NCBI RefSeq assembly: GCF_027497235.1
Contig: NZ_CP114902.1
Coordinates: 4,800,001 to 4,864,000, forward strand
Length of the DNA stretch: 64,000 bases
Direction of reading: 5' to 3'
Source of the DNA: Micromonospora sp. WMMD1128
GTDB lineage: Bacteria; Actinomycetota; Actinomycetes; Mycobacteriales; Micromonosporaceae
Shown here one piece after another: positions 17,981-25,584 of the stretch (position 1 is the stretch's first letter; each line of letters opens with the position of its first letter). The translations under genes and the position numbers were made by a program. The notes under the pieces were generated by a model. The model was not told where the DNA came from. It worked only from the letters and a program-made list of their open reading frames with translations, and did no database searches.

Positions 17981-18006
17981 CTACCCCGACGGAGGAGCAA
18001 CGTAAC
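17981..18006 (-). promoter_or_regulatory. Possible SigB/SigF-type promoter
   Basis: On the minus strand, GTTACG (18001-18006) and GGGTAG (17981-17986) are separated by 14 bases. This is close to the actinobacterial general-stress consensus GTTT-N14-16-GGGTAT. It lies about 65 bases upstream of the ATG of the multidomain kinase/phosphatase gene. Confidence 0.4.
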
Positions 18007-18133
18007 GCACACGAGCCGACGGGCGCTGGTTACCTCCGGCTCATCCTGTCGTAACCGGCGGGCAGGGGCGAGCCGGGCCGGGCCGCAGGTCGGCCGACTG
18101 TGACATGGCCGACATCACGGCCCGGCCGCCGGC

Positions 18134-18910
18134 TCACAGCGGCGTCACGTACGCGCCGGTGATGCCGCCGTCGACGACGAACTGCGCGGCGGTCATGAAC
18201 GAGGCGTCGTCGCTCGCGAGGAACGCCACCGCGGCGGCGATCTCGGTCGGGTCGCCGAACCGGCCCATCGGCACGTGCACCAGCCGGCGGGCGGCCCGCT
18301 CCGGGTCCTCGGCGAACAGCTCCAGCAGCAGCGGGGTGGCGACCGGGCCGGGGCAGAGCGCGTTGACCCGGATGCCTTCGCGGGCGAACTGCACGCCCAG
18401 CTCCCGGGTCATCGCCAGCACCCCGCCCTTGCTCGCCGTGTACGCGATCTGCGACGTGGCCGCGCCCATCAGCGCCACGAACGACGCGGTGTTGATGATC
18501 GAGCCCTTGCCCTGCCGCCGCATGTGCGGGATGACGTGCTTGCAGCACAGGTAGACGCTCGTGGTGTTGACCCGCAGCACCCGCTCCCAGGCGTCCAGCC
18601 CGGTCTCCAGGATCGAGTCGTCGTCCGGCGGGGAGATGCCGGCGTTGTGGAACGACACGTCCACCCGGCCGTGCCGGTCCACCACGCCGTCGAAGAGGTC
18701 ACGGACCGCCGTCTCGTCGGCCACGTCGGCGGCGACGAACTCCCCGCCCACCTCCTGCGCCGCCCGGGTGCCGGCGTCGGCGTCGATGTCCACGCAGACC
18801 ACCCGCGCCCCCTCGGCGGCGAAGCGCCGCACGGTGGCCAGCCCGATGCCGCTGCCCGCGCCGGTCACCACGGCCACCCGGTCCTGAAGCCGTCCCTGCA
18901 CTGTGATCAC
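18134..18910 (-). CDS. SDR family oxidoreductase
   Basis: A 258-residue classical short-chain dehydrogenase. Cofactor motif TGAGSGIG near residue 17, an Asp at the end of the second strand (VCVDIDAD) favouring NAD(H), NNAG-equivalent FHNAGIS, catalytic Ser in NTASF and Y-x3-K in YTASKGG. The GTG start overlaps the aldehyde dehydrogenase stop as GTGA. With the upstream ligase and dehydrogenase it matches the M. tuberculosis order Rv2860c-Rv2858c-Rv2857c, from memory, so it is probably part of amine or polyamine catabolism. The exact substrate is unknown; 3-oxoacyl-ACP reductase-like naming would be generic. Confidence 0.88.
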   Translation of the reverse strand: MITVQGRLQDRVAVVTGAGSGIGLATVRRFAAEGARVVCVDIDADAGTRAAQEVGGEFVAADVADETAVRDLFDGVVDRHGRVDVSFHNAGISPPDDDSILETGLDAWERVLRVNTTSVYLCCKHVIPHMRRQGKGSIINTASFVALMGAATSQIAYTASKGGVLAMTRELGVQFAREGIRVNALCPGPVATPLLLELFAEDPERAARRLVHVPMGRFGDPTEIAAAVAFLASDDASFMTAAQFVVDGGITGAYVTPL

Positions 18911-20262
18911 TCCTCGGTGCCGATGAACACGTTCTTGACGTCGGTGAAGGCGTGCAGCGCGTCCGGACCCAACTCCCGGCCGAGGCCGGAGCGTTTCATC
19001 CCGCCGAACGGGGTCCAGTAGCGCACCGAGGAGTGCGAGTTGACGCTGAGGTTGCCCGCCTCGACCGCCCGTGCCACCCGGACCGCCCGGCCCACGTCCC
19101 GGGTCCAGATCGAGCCGGAGAGCCCGTACTCGGTGTCGTTCGCCAGCCGGATCGCGTCCGCCTCGTCGTCGAACGGGAGCACCGAGACGACCGGGCCGAA
19201 GATCTCCTCCCGCCAGTGCCGGTCCGCCGGCGATTCGGCGAGCAGCACCGTCGGGGCGTACCAGAAGCCGGGGCCGTCGGGCCGGGAGCCGGTGTACGCG
19301 ACGGGCGCGCCGTCGACGTACCCGGCGACCCGGTCCCGGTGCGCTGCGGAGATCAGCGGGCCCATCTCGGCGGTCTCCCGGGCCGGGTCCTCCACCCGGA
19401 ACGCCCGCACCGCCGGTTCGAGCAGTTCCAGGAAGCGGTCGTACACCTGGCGCTGGACCAGGATCCGGGAGCGGGCGCAGCAGTCCTGGCCGGCGTTGTC
19501 GAAGACCGCGGACGGCGCGCTGGCCGCCGCCTTTTCCAGGTCGGCGTCGGCGAAGACGACGTTCGCCGACTTGCCGCCCAACTCCAGCGTCACCCGTTTC
19601 ACCTGCCCGGCGGCGCCGGCCATGATCCGGGTGCCGACCTCGGTGGAGCCGGTGAAGCAGATCTTGCGGACCGCCGGGTGGGTGACGAACCGCTCGCCGA
19701 CCACGCTGCCCGGCCCGGGCAGCACGGTGAACACGCCCTCCGGCAGCCCGGCGTCCCGGGCCAGCTCGGCCAGGCGCAGCGCGGTGAGCGGGGTCAGCTC
19801 GGCCGGTTTGAGCACCACCGTGTTGCCGGCGGCGAGCGCCGGGGCGAGACCCCAGCCGGCGATCGGCATCGGGAAGTTCCACGGCACGATCACGCCGACC
19901 ACGCCAAGCGGCTCGTGGAACGTGACGTCGAGCCCGCCGGGCACCGGGATCTGGTGCCCGGTCAGCCGCTCCGGCGCGCCCGCGTAGTAGTCGAGCACGT
20001 CCCGGACGTTGCCGGCCTCCCAGCGCGCGTTGCCGATGGTGTGGCCGGCGTTGCGCACCTCAAGCAGCGCCAGCTCCTCCCGGTGCGCGTCCACCTCGGC
20101 CGCGAACCGCCGCAGCAGGCGGGCCCGGTCGCCCGGCGCCACCGCCCGCCACCGCTCGAACGCGGCTGCGGCCCGCCCGATCGCCGCGTCCACGTCCGCC
20201 ACCGACGCGGACGGCACCTCCCCCAGCGACTCCCCGCTGACCGGCGAGATCACCTCACCCAC
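18907..20262 (-). CDS. NAD(P)-dependent aldehyde dehydrogenase (AldC-like)
   Basis: A 451-residue ALDH. It shows VPWNFPM, the nucleotide-binding FTGSTEVG, the general base Glu in LELGGKS, the catalytic Cys region FDNAGQDCCARSRI (two adjacent Cys), EEIFGPV and PFGGMKRSGLGRELG. It would oxidise the aldehyde formed from a gamma-glutamylated amine. The GTG start is preceded by GGGAGGGG. It lies 31 bases after glnA and overlaps the SDR gene, giving a glnA-aldC-SDR operon. M. tuberculosis has an amidotransferase (Rv2859c) between the first two genes; here it is missing. Confidence 0.92.
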   Translation of the reverse strand: MGEVISPVSGESLGEVPSASVADVDAAIGRAAAAFERWRAVAPGDRARLLRRFAAEVDAHREELALLEVRNAGHTIGNARWEAGNVRDVLDYYAGAPERLTGHQIPVPGGLDVTFHEPLGVVGVIVPWNFPMPIAGWGLAPALAAGNTVVLKPAELTPLTALRLAELARDAGLPEGVFTVLPGPGSVVGERFVTHPAVRKICFTGSTEVGTRIMAGAAGQVKRVTLELGGKSANVVFADADLEKAAASAPSAVFDNAGQDCCARSRILVQRQVYDRFLELLEPAVRAFRVEDPARETAEMGPLISAAHRDRVAGYVDGAPVAYTGSRPDGPGFWYAPTVLLAESPADRHWREEIFGPVVSVLPFDDEADAIRLANDTEYGLSGSIWTRDVGRAVRVARAVEAGNLSVNSHSSVRYWTPFGGMKRSGLGRELGPDALHAFTDVKNVFIGTEE

Positions 20263-20293
20263 GCGCTTCCCCTCCCACCGCCGGTTGGACAGC

Positions 20294-21658
20294 TCAGAGC
20301 CGCTCGAAGCCCCGGACCAACTCCCAGTCGGTGACCGCGGCGTCGAAGGCGGACAGCTCGACCTTCGCGTTGTTGGCGTAGTGCGCCACCACCTCGTCCC
20401 CGAACGCCTCCGGGGCGACCGTCGAGCCCTGCCACAGGTCGAGCGCGTCGCGCAGGGTCGCCGGAACGCGCTCGGCGGCCGGGTCGTCGTACGCGTTGCC
20501 GGTGCACTCGTCCGGCAGCTCCAACTCGTGTTCGATGCCGTGCACCGCGCCGGCCACCAGCGCGGCGATGGCCAGGTACGGGTTGACGTCCGCGCCGGGC
20601 ACCCGGTTCTCCACCCGCATCCCCTGCCCGTGCCCGACCAGCCGCAGCGCGCAGGTGCGGTTGTCGGTGCCCCAGCGCAGCGCGGTCGGCGCGAACGAGC
20701 CCGGCTGGTAGCGCTTGTAGGAGTTGATGTTCGGCGCGAACATCAGGCTGAACTCGCGCATCGTGGCGAGCAACCCGGCCAGCACCCGCTGCCCGGTCAC
20801 GCTCAGGTGCGCCGGCCCGTCGCCGAGCATCGCCGACTCCCCCGCGGCGTCCCGCAGCGAGAAGTGGATGTGGCAGGAGTTGCCCTCCCGCGCGTTCGGC
20901 TTCGCCATGAACGTGATCGCCATGCCCTCCTGGGCGGCGATCTCCTTCGCCCCGTTCTTGTAGATCACGTGGTGGTCGGCGCAGGCCACCGCCTCGTCGT
21001 AGCGGAAGGCGATCTCGTGCTGGCCGAGGTTGCACTCGCCCTTCGCGCTCTCCGGCGTCAACCCGGCGCCGGCCATCTCGGTGCGGATGCGGCGCAGCAG
21101 CGGCTCCACCCGGGCGGTGCCGAGCAGCGAGTAGTCGACGTTGTACTGGTTGGCCGGCGTCAGGTCGCGGTAGCCGCGCCGCCACGCCTCCTCGTACGAG
21201 TCGCGGTAGAGCACGAACTCCAGCTCGGTGCCGGCGTACGCGGTCAGCCCGTGCGCGGCCAGCCGGTCGAGCTGCCGGCGCAGGATCTGCCGGGGCGAGG
21301 CGACCACCGGGCTGGAGCCGTCCAGCCACTCCAGGTCGGCCAGCACCATCGCGGAGCCCGGCTGCCACGGCGTCCGGCGCAGCGTGTCCAGGTCGGGGCG
21401 CATGGCGAAGTCACCGTAGCCGCGTTCCCAGCTCGACATCGCGTACCCGTCCACGGTGTTCATGTCCACGTCCACGGCGAGCAGGTAGTTGCAGCCCTCG
21501 CTGCCGTTGGCCACCACCTGGTCGAGGAAGAACGGCGCGTGGATCCGTTTGCCCTGGAGGCGGCCCTGCATGTCGGTGAGGGCGAGCACCACCGTGTCGA
21601 TCTCGCCCTCGGCGACGGCGACCCGCAACTGCTCCAGCGAGAACGGCGTTCTACTCAT
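20294..21658 (-). CDS. GlnA4-type gamma-glutamylamine synthetase (glutamine synthetase family)
   Basis: A 454-residue type I glutamine-synthetase-fold ligase with KGECNLGQHEIAFRYDEA, GNSCHIHFSL, NRVPGADVNPYLAIAALVAG and a C-terminal ELVRGFERL. The usual GlnA adenylylation tyrosine segment is absent. With the aldehyde dehydrogenase and SDR downstream, it fits the GlnA4 group; S. coelicolor GlnA4 was reported to glutamylate ethanolamine. ATG 21658 follows GGAGGCCCCTG. A good promoter precedes it on the minus strand. Ammonia assimilation as a main GlnA is unlikely. Ethanolamine versus polyamine specificity cannot be decided from sequence. Confidence 0.88.
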   Translation of the reverse strand: MSRTPFSLEQLRVAVAEGEIDTVVLALTDMQGRLQGKRIHAPFFLDQVVANGSEGCNYLLAVDVDMNTVDGYAMSSWERGYGDFAMRPDLDTLRRTPWQPGSAMVLADLEWLDGSSPVVASPRQILRRQLDRLAAHGLTAYAGTELEFVLYRDSYEEAWRRGYRDLTPANQYNVDYSLLGTARVEPLLRRIRTEMAGAGLTPESAKGECNLGQHEIAFRYDEAVACADHHVIYKNGAKEIAAQEGMAITFMAKPNAREGNSCHIHFSLRDAAGESAMLGDGPAHLSVTGQRVLAGLLATMREFSLMFAPNINSYKRYQPGSFAPTALRWGTDNRTCALRLVGHGQGMRVENRVPGADVNPYLAIAALVAGAVHGIEHELELPDECTGNAYDDPAAERVPATLRDALDLWQGSTVAPEAFGDEVVAHYANNAKVELSAFDAAVTDWELVRGFERL

Positions 21659-21677
21659 CAGGGGCCTCCATGACCAA

Positions 21678-21706
21678 GGTCTACTGGCAAACCGGATCAC
21701 CGTCAA
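21678..21706 (-). promoter_or_regulatory. Promoter of the glnA4-type operon
   Basis: On the minus strand, a TTGACG -35 (21701-21706) and a TAGACC -10 (21678-21683) are separated by exactly 17 bases. Transcription would start about 12 bases before the ATG at 21658. The -35 context ATTGACGGTGATC resembles that upstream of the permease gene near 27212. Confidence 0.6.
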
Positions 21707-21745
21707 TGCCCCGGTGGGACCGGGGGTGAAACTCCAGGAGGACAC

Positions 21746-22924
21746 ATGCGTGGTCGGATCGTCGCGGCCGTCGTCGCCGTCCTCGCGCTCGGGCTGGGCG
21801 CCACCGACGCCCGCGCCGACCGGCAGCCCACCGCCGCCCCGGACCACCCGGCCGCCGCGCCGCAACCGCAGCCGGACCTGGTCGACCTGCGCCCGGCCGG
21901 CTTCGCCCGGCACACCGCCCGACCGCCGACGGTCGGCTACGACCTGACCGACCCGCAGGTGGTCGCCACCGGGCTGGAGGTGCCGTGGGGGCTGGACTTC
22001 CTGCCCGACGGCAGCGCCCTGGTCGCCCAGCGGGACCGGGGCACCATCCTGCGGGTACGCCCCGGGCGCCCGGCCCGGCAGGTGGCCCGCCTCGCCGACG
22101 TGGTCGCCGGCGGCGAGGCGGGCCTGCTCGGGCTCGCGGTCTCCCCCACCTACCGCCGCGACGCGCTGGTGTACGCCGCCTACACGACCGCCACCGACAT
22201 CCGTGTCGTCCGGTTCCGGCTGGCCGCGACGCCCGTCCCGCAGGTGCTGCTCAGCGGCATCCCCCGGGCCACCTTCCACGACGGCGGGCGGATCGCGTTC
22301 GGCCCCGACGGGCTGCTCTACGTCGGCGTCGGCGACGCCGGGGTGAGCGCCCGCGCGCAGGACCTGACCAGCCGCAACGGCAAGATCCTGCGGATCCGGC
22401 CGGACGGCGGGACGCCCGCCGACAACCCGTTCCCCGGCTCCCCGGTCTACAGCTACGGCCACCGCAACGTGCAGGGCCTCGCCTGGGACCGGCACGGCCG
22501 GCTGTTCGCCACCGAGTTCGGGCAGAACACCTGGGACGAGGTGAACCGGATCGTGCCCGGCGGCAACTACGGCTGGCCGATCGTCGAGGGCGTCGCCGGC
22601 GACCCACGCTTCCGCGACCCGGTCGTCGTGTGGACGCCCGCGCAGGCGTCACCGAGCGGCGCCGCGTTCGCCCGGGGCACGCTCTACGTGGCCGCGCTGC
22701 GCGGCACCCGGCTCTGGACGGTGCCGGTGGACGCCACCGGCGCGGTCGGCGTACCGGTGGCGGAGCTGGTCGGGACGTACGGCCGCCTGCGTACCGTCGA
22801 GGTCGCCCCGGACGGCGCGCTCTGGGTGACCACGAGCAACCGCGAGCCGCGCGGCGTCCCGCCGGCGGCCGACGACGACCGCATCCTCCGCTTCCCGCTC
22901 ACCCACCGCCAGCCCCCACCCTGA
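21746..22924 (+). CDS. Secreted PQQ-dependent sugar dehydrogenase-like protein
   Basis: A 392-residue protein with a Sec signal peptide (MRGRIVAAVVAVLALGLG, cleavage near ARA-DR). It then has the six-bladed beta-propeller of soluble glucose/aldose dehydrogenases: VPWGLDFLPDGSALVAQRDRG, GGEAGLLGLAVSP, HDGGRIAFGPDGLLYVGVGD, SYGHRNVQGLAWD, EVNRIVPGGNYGWP and SPSGAAF. Family members use PQQ and Ca2+ to oxidise sugars outside the cell. ATG follows AGGAGG. It is divergent from glnA. I see no PQQ biosynthesis genes here, so cofactor supply is unknown. Confidence 0.88.
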   Translation: MRGRIVAAVVAVLALGLGATDARADRQPTAAPDHPAAAPQPQPDLVDLRPAGFARHTARPPTVGYDLTDPQVVATGLEVPWGLDFLPDGSALVAQRDRGTILRVRPGRPARQVARLADVVAGGEAGLLGLAVSPTYRRDALVYAAYTTATDIRVVRFRLAATPVPQVLLSGIPRATFHDGGRIAFGPDGLLYVGVGDAGVSARAQDLTSRNGKILRIRPDGGTPADNPFPGSPVYSYGHRNVQGLAWDRHGRLFATEFGQNTWDEVNRIVPGGNYGWPIVEGVAGDPRFRDPVVVWTPAQASPSGAAFARGTLYVAALRGTRLWTVPVDATGAVGVPVAELVGTYGRLRTVEVAPDGALWVTTSNREPRGVPPAADDDRILRFPLTHRQPPP

Positions 22925-22957
22925 CCCCTGGGGTACGCGGAACGACGCCGGCCGGCG

Positions 22958-23170
22958 TCAGCCACGCGCCCGCGCCCAGGCCAGGAAGCGGTGGTGCAGA
23001 TCCGGCACGTGGCCCGGATTCAGCCGGGCGAGGTGTTCCGCCGCCTCGGCCATCAGGGTGCCCAGGTGGAGCAGCAGCGCCGTGCGGTCGTCCCGGTACT
23101 CGACGAGCAGCGCCAGCCGCGCCGGCTGGCAGGGCCACTCCGCGGCGCAGTTGCGGCACCGCCACAGCGA
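22958..23170 (-). pseudogene. Truncated small cysteine-containing protein
   Basis: About 70 codons remain, reading WRCRNCAAEWPCQPARLAL and then LLLHLGTLMAEAAEHLARLNPG to a stop at 22958. From memory, similar small proteins sit divergent to XRE/DUF397 pairs in Micromonospora and are sometimes named flavin reductase, without evidence. There is no in-frame start or Shine-Dalgarno just before the tryptophan; the frame runs back into sequence antisense to the decayed regulator. The 5' end and shared promoter seem to have been deleted at about 23170-23187. Confidence 0.5.
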
Positions 23171-23186
23171 CGAGGTACTGAACTCC

Positions 23187-23791
23187 GGTGGACTCCTGGT
23201 GGCCCTGCTCAAGATGGCCGAACGGGACGGTCTGCCGTCATGGCTCAGGCCGTGGCTGGAAGCCGAGCGCAACGCGCGACAGTTGCGGTGCTTCCATCCG
23301 ACGCTCATCCCGGCGCTGTTGCAAACGGAGAACTACGCCCGAGCGGTGATCCGTTGCGACGATCTGCTGAGCGAAGCCGAGGTGGAGCGCCGAGTGACGG
23401 CCCGGATGGATCGACAGGACGTCCTGCGGCAGGAGAATCCGCCCCAACTCGTGGTCGTGTTCGACGAAGGAGTGCTGCACCGAGCTTCCGGGGCCTGCTG
23501 ACGCAGCAGATCGAGCACCTGGTGGCGTGCGCGGAGCGGCCCCACGTCAGCATCCACGTGCTCCCACTGCACGTCGGTCTGCACATCGGGTTGTCCGGTC
23601 CGTTCACCCTGGCCCGAGGCGGGGAGGGCGGCTGGGTCGCCAGCATGGAGTGTCAGCTCACCACGAGCGTGATCGACGGCGATGCAGAGGTGGCTACTCT
23701 TCTGTCGAGGTGGGAGATGATCCGGAGCGAAGCGTTGTCCCGCCGGCAGTCGCTCGAACTCCTGAAAGAGGTAGTCACGTCATGGACCTGA
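23187..23791 (+). pseudogene. Decayed XRE-family regulator (DUF5753 part only)
   Basis: The C-terminal DUF5753 ligand-sensing half of an XRE regulator is recognisable: MAERDGLPSWLRPWLEAERNAR, then LIPALLQTENYARAVIR. A stop follows at 23499-23501. The remainder (RGLLTQQIEHLVACAERPHVSIHVLP through LSRWEMIRSEALS, ending at 23791) continues in another frame. The N-terminal helix-turn-helix is missing and a small frame-changing deletion lies near 23480-23490, in the usual HRAVG-PAVM region. A shotgun frameshift is possible, but the missing HTH is not explained by it. The intact DUF397 gene follows. Confidence 0.8.
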
Positions 23792-23976
23792 GCGACGCGA
23801 CCTGGCGTAAGGCGACCCGCAGCGGCAACACCGACTGCGTGGAGGTCGCCGACAATCTGCCGGGCGTGGTGCTGGTGCGTGACTCCAAGGATCGCGAGGC
23901 CGGCACCCTCCACGTCTCCCCAGCCTCGTGGCGCGCGTTCGTCGGCGTGGCCGGGCACCTGGGCCCCGCCACCTGA
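23782..23976 (+). CDS. DUF397 protein
   Basis: A 64-residue protein with the DUF397 pattern: MDLSDATWRKATRS, NTDCVEVADNLPGVVLVRDSKD and LHVSPASWRAFV. In actinomycetes such proteins are encoded next to XRE/DUF5753 regulators (BldB/WhiJ-like systems) and probably antagonise them. Its ATG overlaps the end of the broken regulator by ten bases, so it has outlived its partner here. It may still be expressed by readthrough or act with another XRE protein. Confidence 0.85.
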   Translation: MDLSDATWRKATRSGNTDCVEVADNLPGVVLVRDSKDREAGTLHVSPASWRAFVGVAGHLGPAT

Positions 23977-23998
23977 CCCACTGACCCGCTGGTCGCCG

Positions 23999-24030
23999 GC
24001 CCACTGGCCCACTGGCCCACTGGCCCACTG
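23999..24030. repeat. Four tandem GCCCACTG octamers
   Basis: The octamer GCCCACTG repeats four times exactly, directly after the DUF397 stop, with degenerate copies on the left at about 23977-23990. It looks like a slippage-prone microsatellite with no coding role. Confidence 0.8.
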
Positions 24031-24069
24031 ATCCACACCATTTCGCCGAAGTGGCGTCCGCCGCCACAC

Positions 24070-24123
24070 GGGTGGAACACCACGGGTGTCTCAGGCCCGT
24101 TTCACACCCATAACGTTCCACCC
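24070..24123. repeat. Inverted repeat in the DUF397-IS30 gap
   Basis: GGGTGGAAC (24070-24078) pairs with GTTCCACCC (24115-24123). Inside and to the right, TGGAACACCACGGGTGTCTC is repeated imperfectly as TGGAACGCCAAAGTGTCTC at about 24140. No gene is supported between 23977 and 24345; the stretch is made of repeats and palindromes. Confidence 0.55.
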
Positions 24124-24212
24124 ACCGCCGCGCAGCCCACCGACTGGAACGCCAAAGTGTCTCAACCCCGCTCCGCCACCATGACCTACCACCGCTCCGG
24201 CGGATCGGGCGT

Positions 24213-24271
24213 GTGATCAAGGAGTTTGCGTCATCGCGGAATTCGAATGTCGACGCAAACTCCTTGATCAC
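24213..24271. repeat. GATCA-type palindrome, 20-bp arms
   Basis: GTGATCAAGGAGTTTGCGTC (24213-24232) and its exact complement (24252-24271) flank a 19-base loop. It shares the GATCAnGnAGTTnGCG pattern with the palindrome at 36793-36847 and with the one split by the IS30 element. Confidence 0.85.
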
Positions 24272-24345
24272 GCCCGGGAGGGCACCCCCGAGGACCGCCC
24301 AAGGGCCGGGCTGGGGCGTGATCATGAAGTTAGCGTCCCTTTGAA

Positions 24346-25501
24346 GATGGCGGGGTCAAGGGGTGAGTGCAATCGTTAGGGTGCGATGAGTTGTGCGAGG
24401 CGTTGGGCTGGTGTGTTCCAGTTCAGGGTTTCGCGGGGTCGGGTGTTGAGTTCGTGGGCGATGTCGTCGAGCCCGTTCTGGTCGATGGTGCGGAAGTCGT
24501 AGCTGCTTTTGGGGAAGTACTGGCGGAGGAGGCCGTTGGTGTTCTCGTTGGTGCCGCGTTGCCAGGGGCTGTGGGGGTCGCAGAAGTAGACCGGGCAGCC
24601 GGTGGCGATGGTGAAGTGCGGGTGGGTGGCCATTTCGGTGCCCTGGTCCCAGGTCAGGGAGCGGCGTAGGTGCGCGGGCATGCGGGTGGCCAGGTCGGTG
24701 AGGACGCCGATGACGGCTTCGCTGTCGCGGCCCTGGGGCAGGGCGCCGAGCATCACGTAGCGGGTGGCTCGTTCCACCAGGGTCACGATCGCTGAGGCGC
24801 CGGCCTTGCCGATGACCAGGTCACCTTCCCAGTGCCCGGGCACTGCCCGGTCGGTGGCCTCGGCCGGCCGGTTGCTGATGTGCAGGTCCCCGATCCAGGG
24901 CCGCCGGCTGCGGGCGGCGCCCGCGGCACGCGACTGCCGGCGCCGCTGGGTGCGTCCCGACCGTAGCGCCACCTGCCGGGTCAACTCGGCTCGCAGGCCG
25001 CCCCGCGACTGCACGTAGATCGCCTGGTAGATCGTCTCGTGGGACACCTGCAACTCCGGCCGGTCGGCGAACGTGGCCCGCAACCACGCGGCGATCTGTT
25101 TCGGAGACCACCTCCGGGCCAGTTTCCCCGCCACCACCCGCCGCAGCCGCGTACCCACCGCAAGCTTGCCCTGCTGCGGCCGACGCCTGGCCGCGTCAGC
25201 CCGCCGCTGCGCCCACTGCGCCTGATACCCCCACCGATACGGGCGACGAGCCCGCCCAGGCGGCAACGACCGCCCGAGCGGATTCTTCGTCCCGTGCCGC
25301 GCACTGTGGTGACGCGCCACCTCCCGCGACACCGTGCACACCGGCACCCCGAGCAGCCCCGCGATCTGCGAGATCGTCCTCCCCGAACCCCACAGATGCT
25401 CCAACACCTGCCGATGCCCGAACGTCAACACACCCGGCCTCGCCACCAGCACCTCCAGCCCAACCAAGATCAGTTGCACTGAAGCTTAGAAACTGCCGAT
25501 C
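24346..25501 (-). mobile_element. IS30-family insertion sequence
   Basis: About 1.16 kb, one transposase gene, with imperfect terminal inverted repeats of about 27-28 bases. The left end starts GATGGCGGGGTC and reaches AGTGCAA at 24371; the right end, read inward, starts GATCGGCAGTTTC and reaches AGTGCAA at 25474. Around 19 aligned positions match. Boundaries are set by this alignment and could be off by a few bases; no target duplication can be fixed with confidence. Size and gene content match the IS30 family. Confidence 0.8.
24376..25479 (-). CDS. IS30-family transposase
   Basis: A 367-residue DDE transposase that appears intact. N-terminal HTH (TISQIAGLLGVPVCTVSREVARH); a WSPKQIAAWLRATF helix and SHETIYQAIYV, both typical of IS30. 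Catalytic residues are Asp in PGHWEGDLVIGK, Asp in LTWDQGTEMA and Glu in WQRGTNENTNGLLRQYFPK. The longest reading starts at a GTG inside the terminal repeat; GTG codons at 25452 or 25446 are alternatives. With all catalytic residues and no frameshift the element could be active, and its insertion is probably recent. Confidence 0.92.
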   Translation of the reverse strand: MQLILVGLEVLVARPGVLTFGHRQVLEHLWGSGRTISQIAGLLGVPVCTVSREVARHHSARHGTKNPLGRSLPPGRARRPYRWGYQAQWAQRRADAARRRPQQGKLAVGTRLRRVVAGKLARRWSPKQIAAWLRATFADRPELQVSHETIYQAIYVQSRGGLRAELTRQVALRSGRTQRRRQSRAAGAARSRRPWIGDLHISNRPAEATDRAVPGHWEGDLVIGKAGASAIVTLVERATRYVMLGALPQGRDSEAVIGVLTDLATRMPAHLRRSLTWDQGTEMATHPHFTIATGCPVYFCDPHSPWQRGTNENTNGLLRQYFPKSSYDFRTIDQNGLDDIAHELNTRPRETLNWNTPAQRLAQLIAP

Positions 25502-25528
25502 CACAACCGCCGTCAACTTCATGATCGA

Positions 25529-25584
25529 CGCGGAGGACCTAGCGCGGAGGACCTAACGCGGAGGACCTAACGCGGAGGACCGGT
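25529..25584. repeat. 14-bp tandem repeats (CGCGGAGGACCTAA)
   Basis: Three full units (25529, 25543, 25557) and a fourth that diverges after CGCGGAGGAC (25571) lead straight into the permease stop codon at 25584. No function is evident. Confidence 0.85.

Larger units (their letters stand above)
24320..25526. repeat. Palindrome interrupted by the IS30-family element
   Basis: Left arm GATCATGAAGTT (24320-24331) and right arm AACTTCATGATC (25515-25526) are exact complements. Removing the element at about 24346-25501 would leave a loop of roughly 25 bases, like the 19-21 bases in the intact relatives. The first 12 bases are identical to the arm at 36793. Confidence 0.7.

Noticed and set aside
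22958..23308. Intact 116-codon flavin reductase gene
   Set aside because: Residues upstream of the Cys-rich part are antisense to the decayed XRE gene, no start signal is present, and nothing supports a flavin reductase fold.
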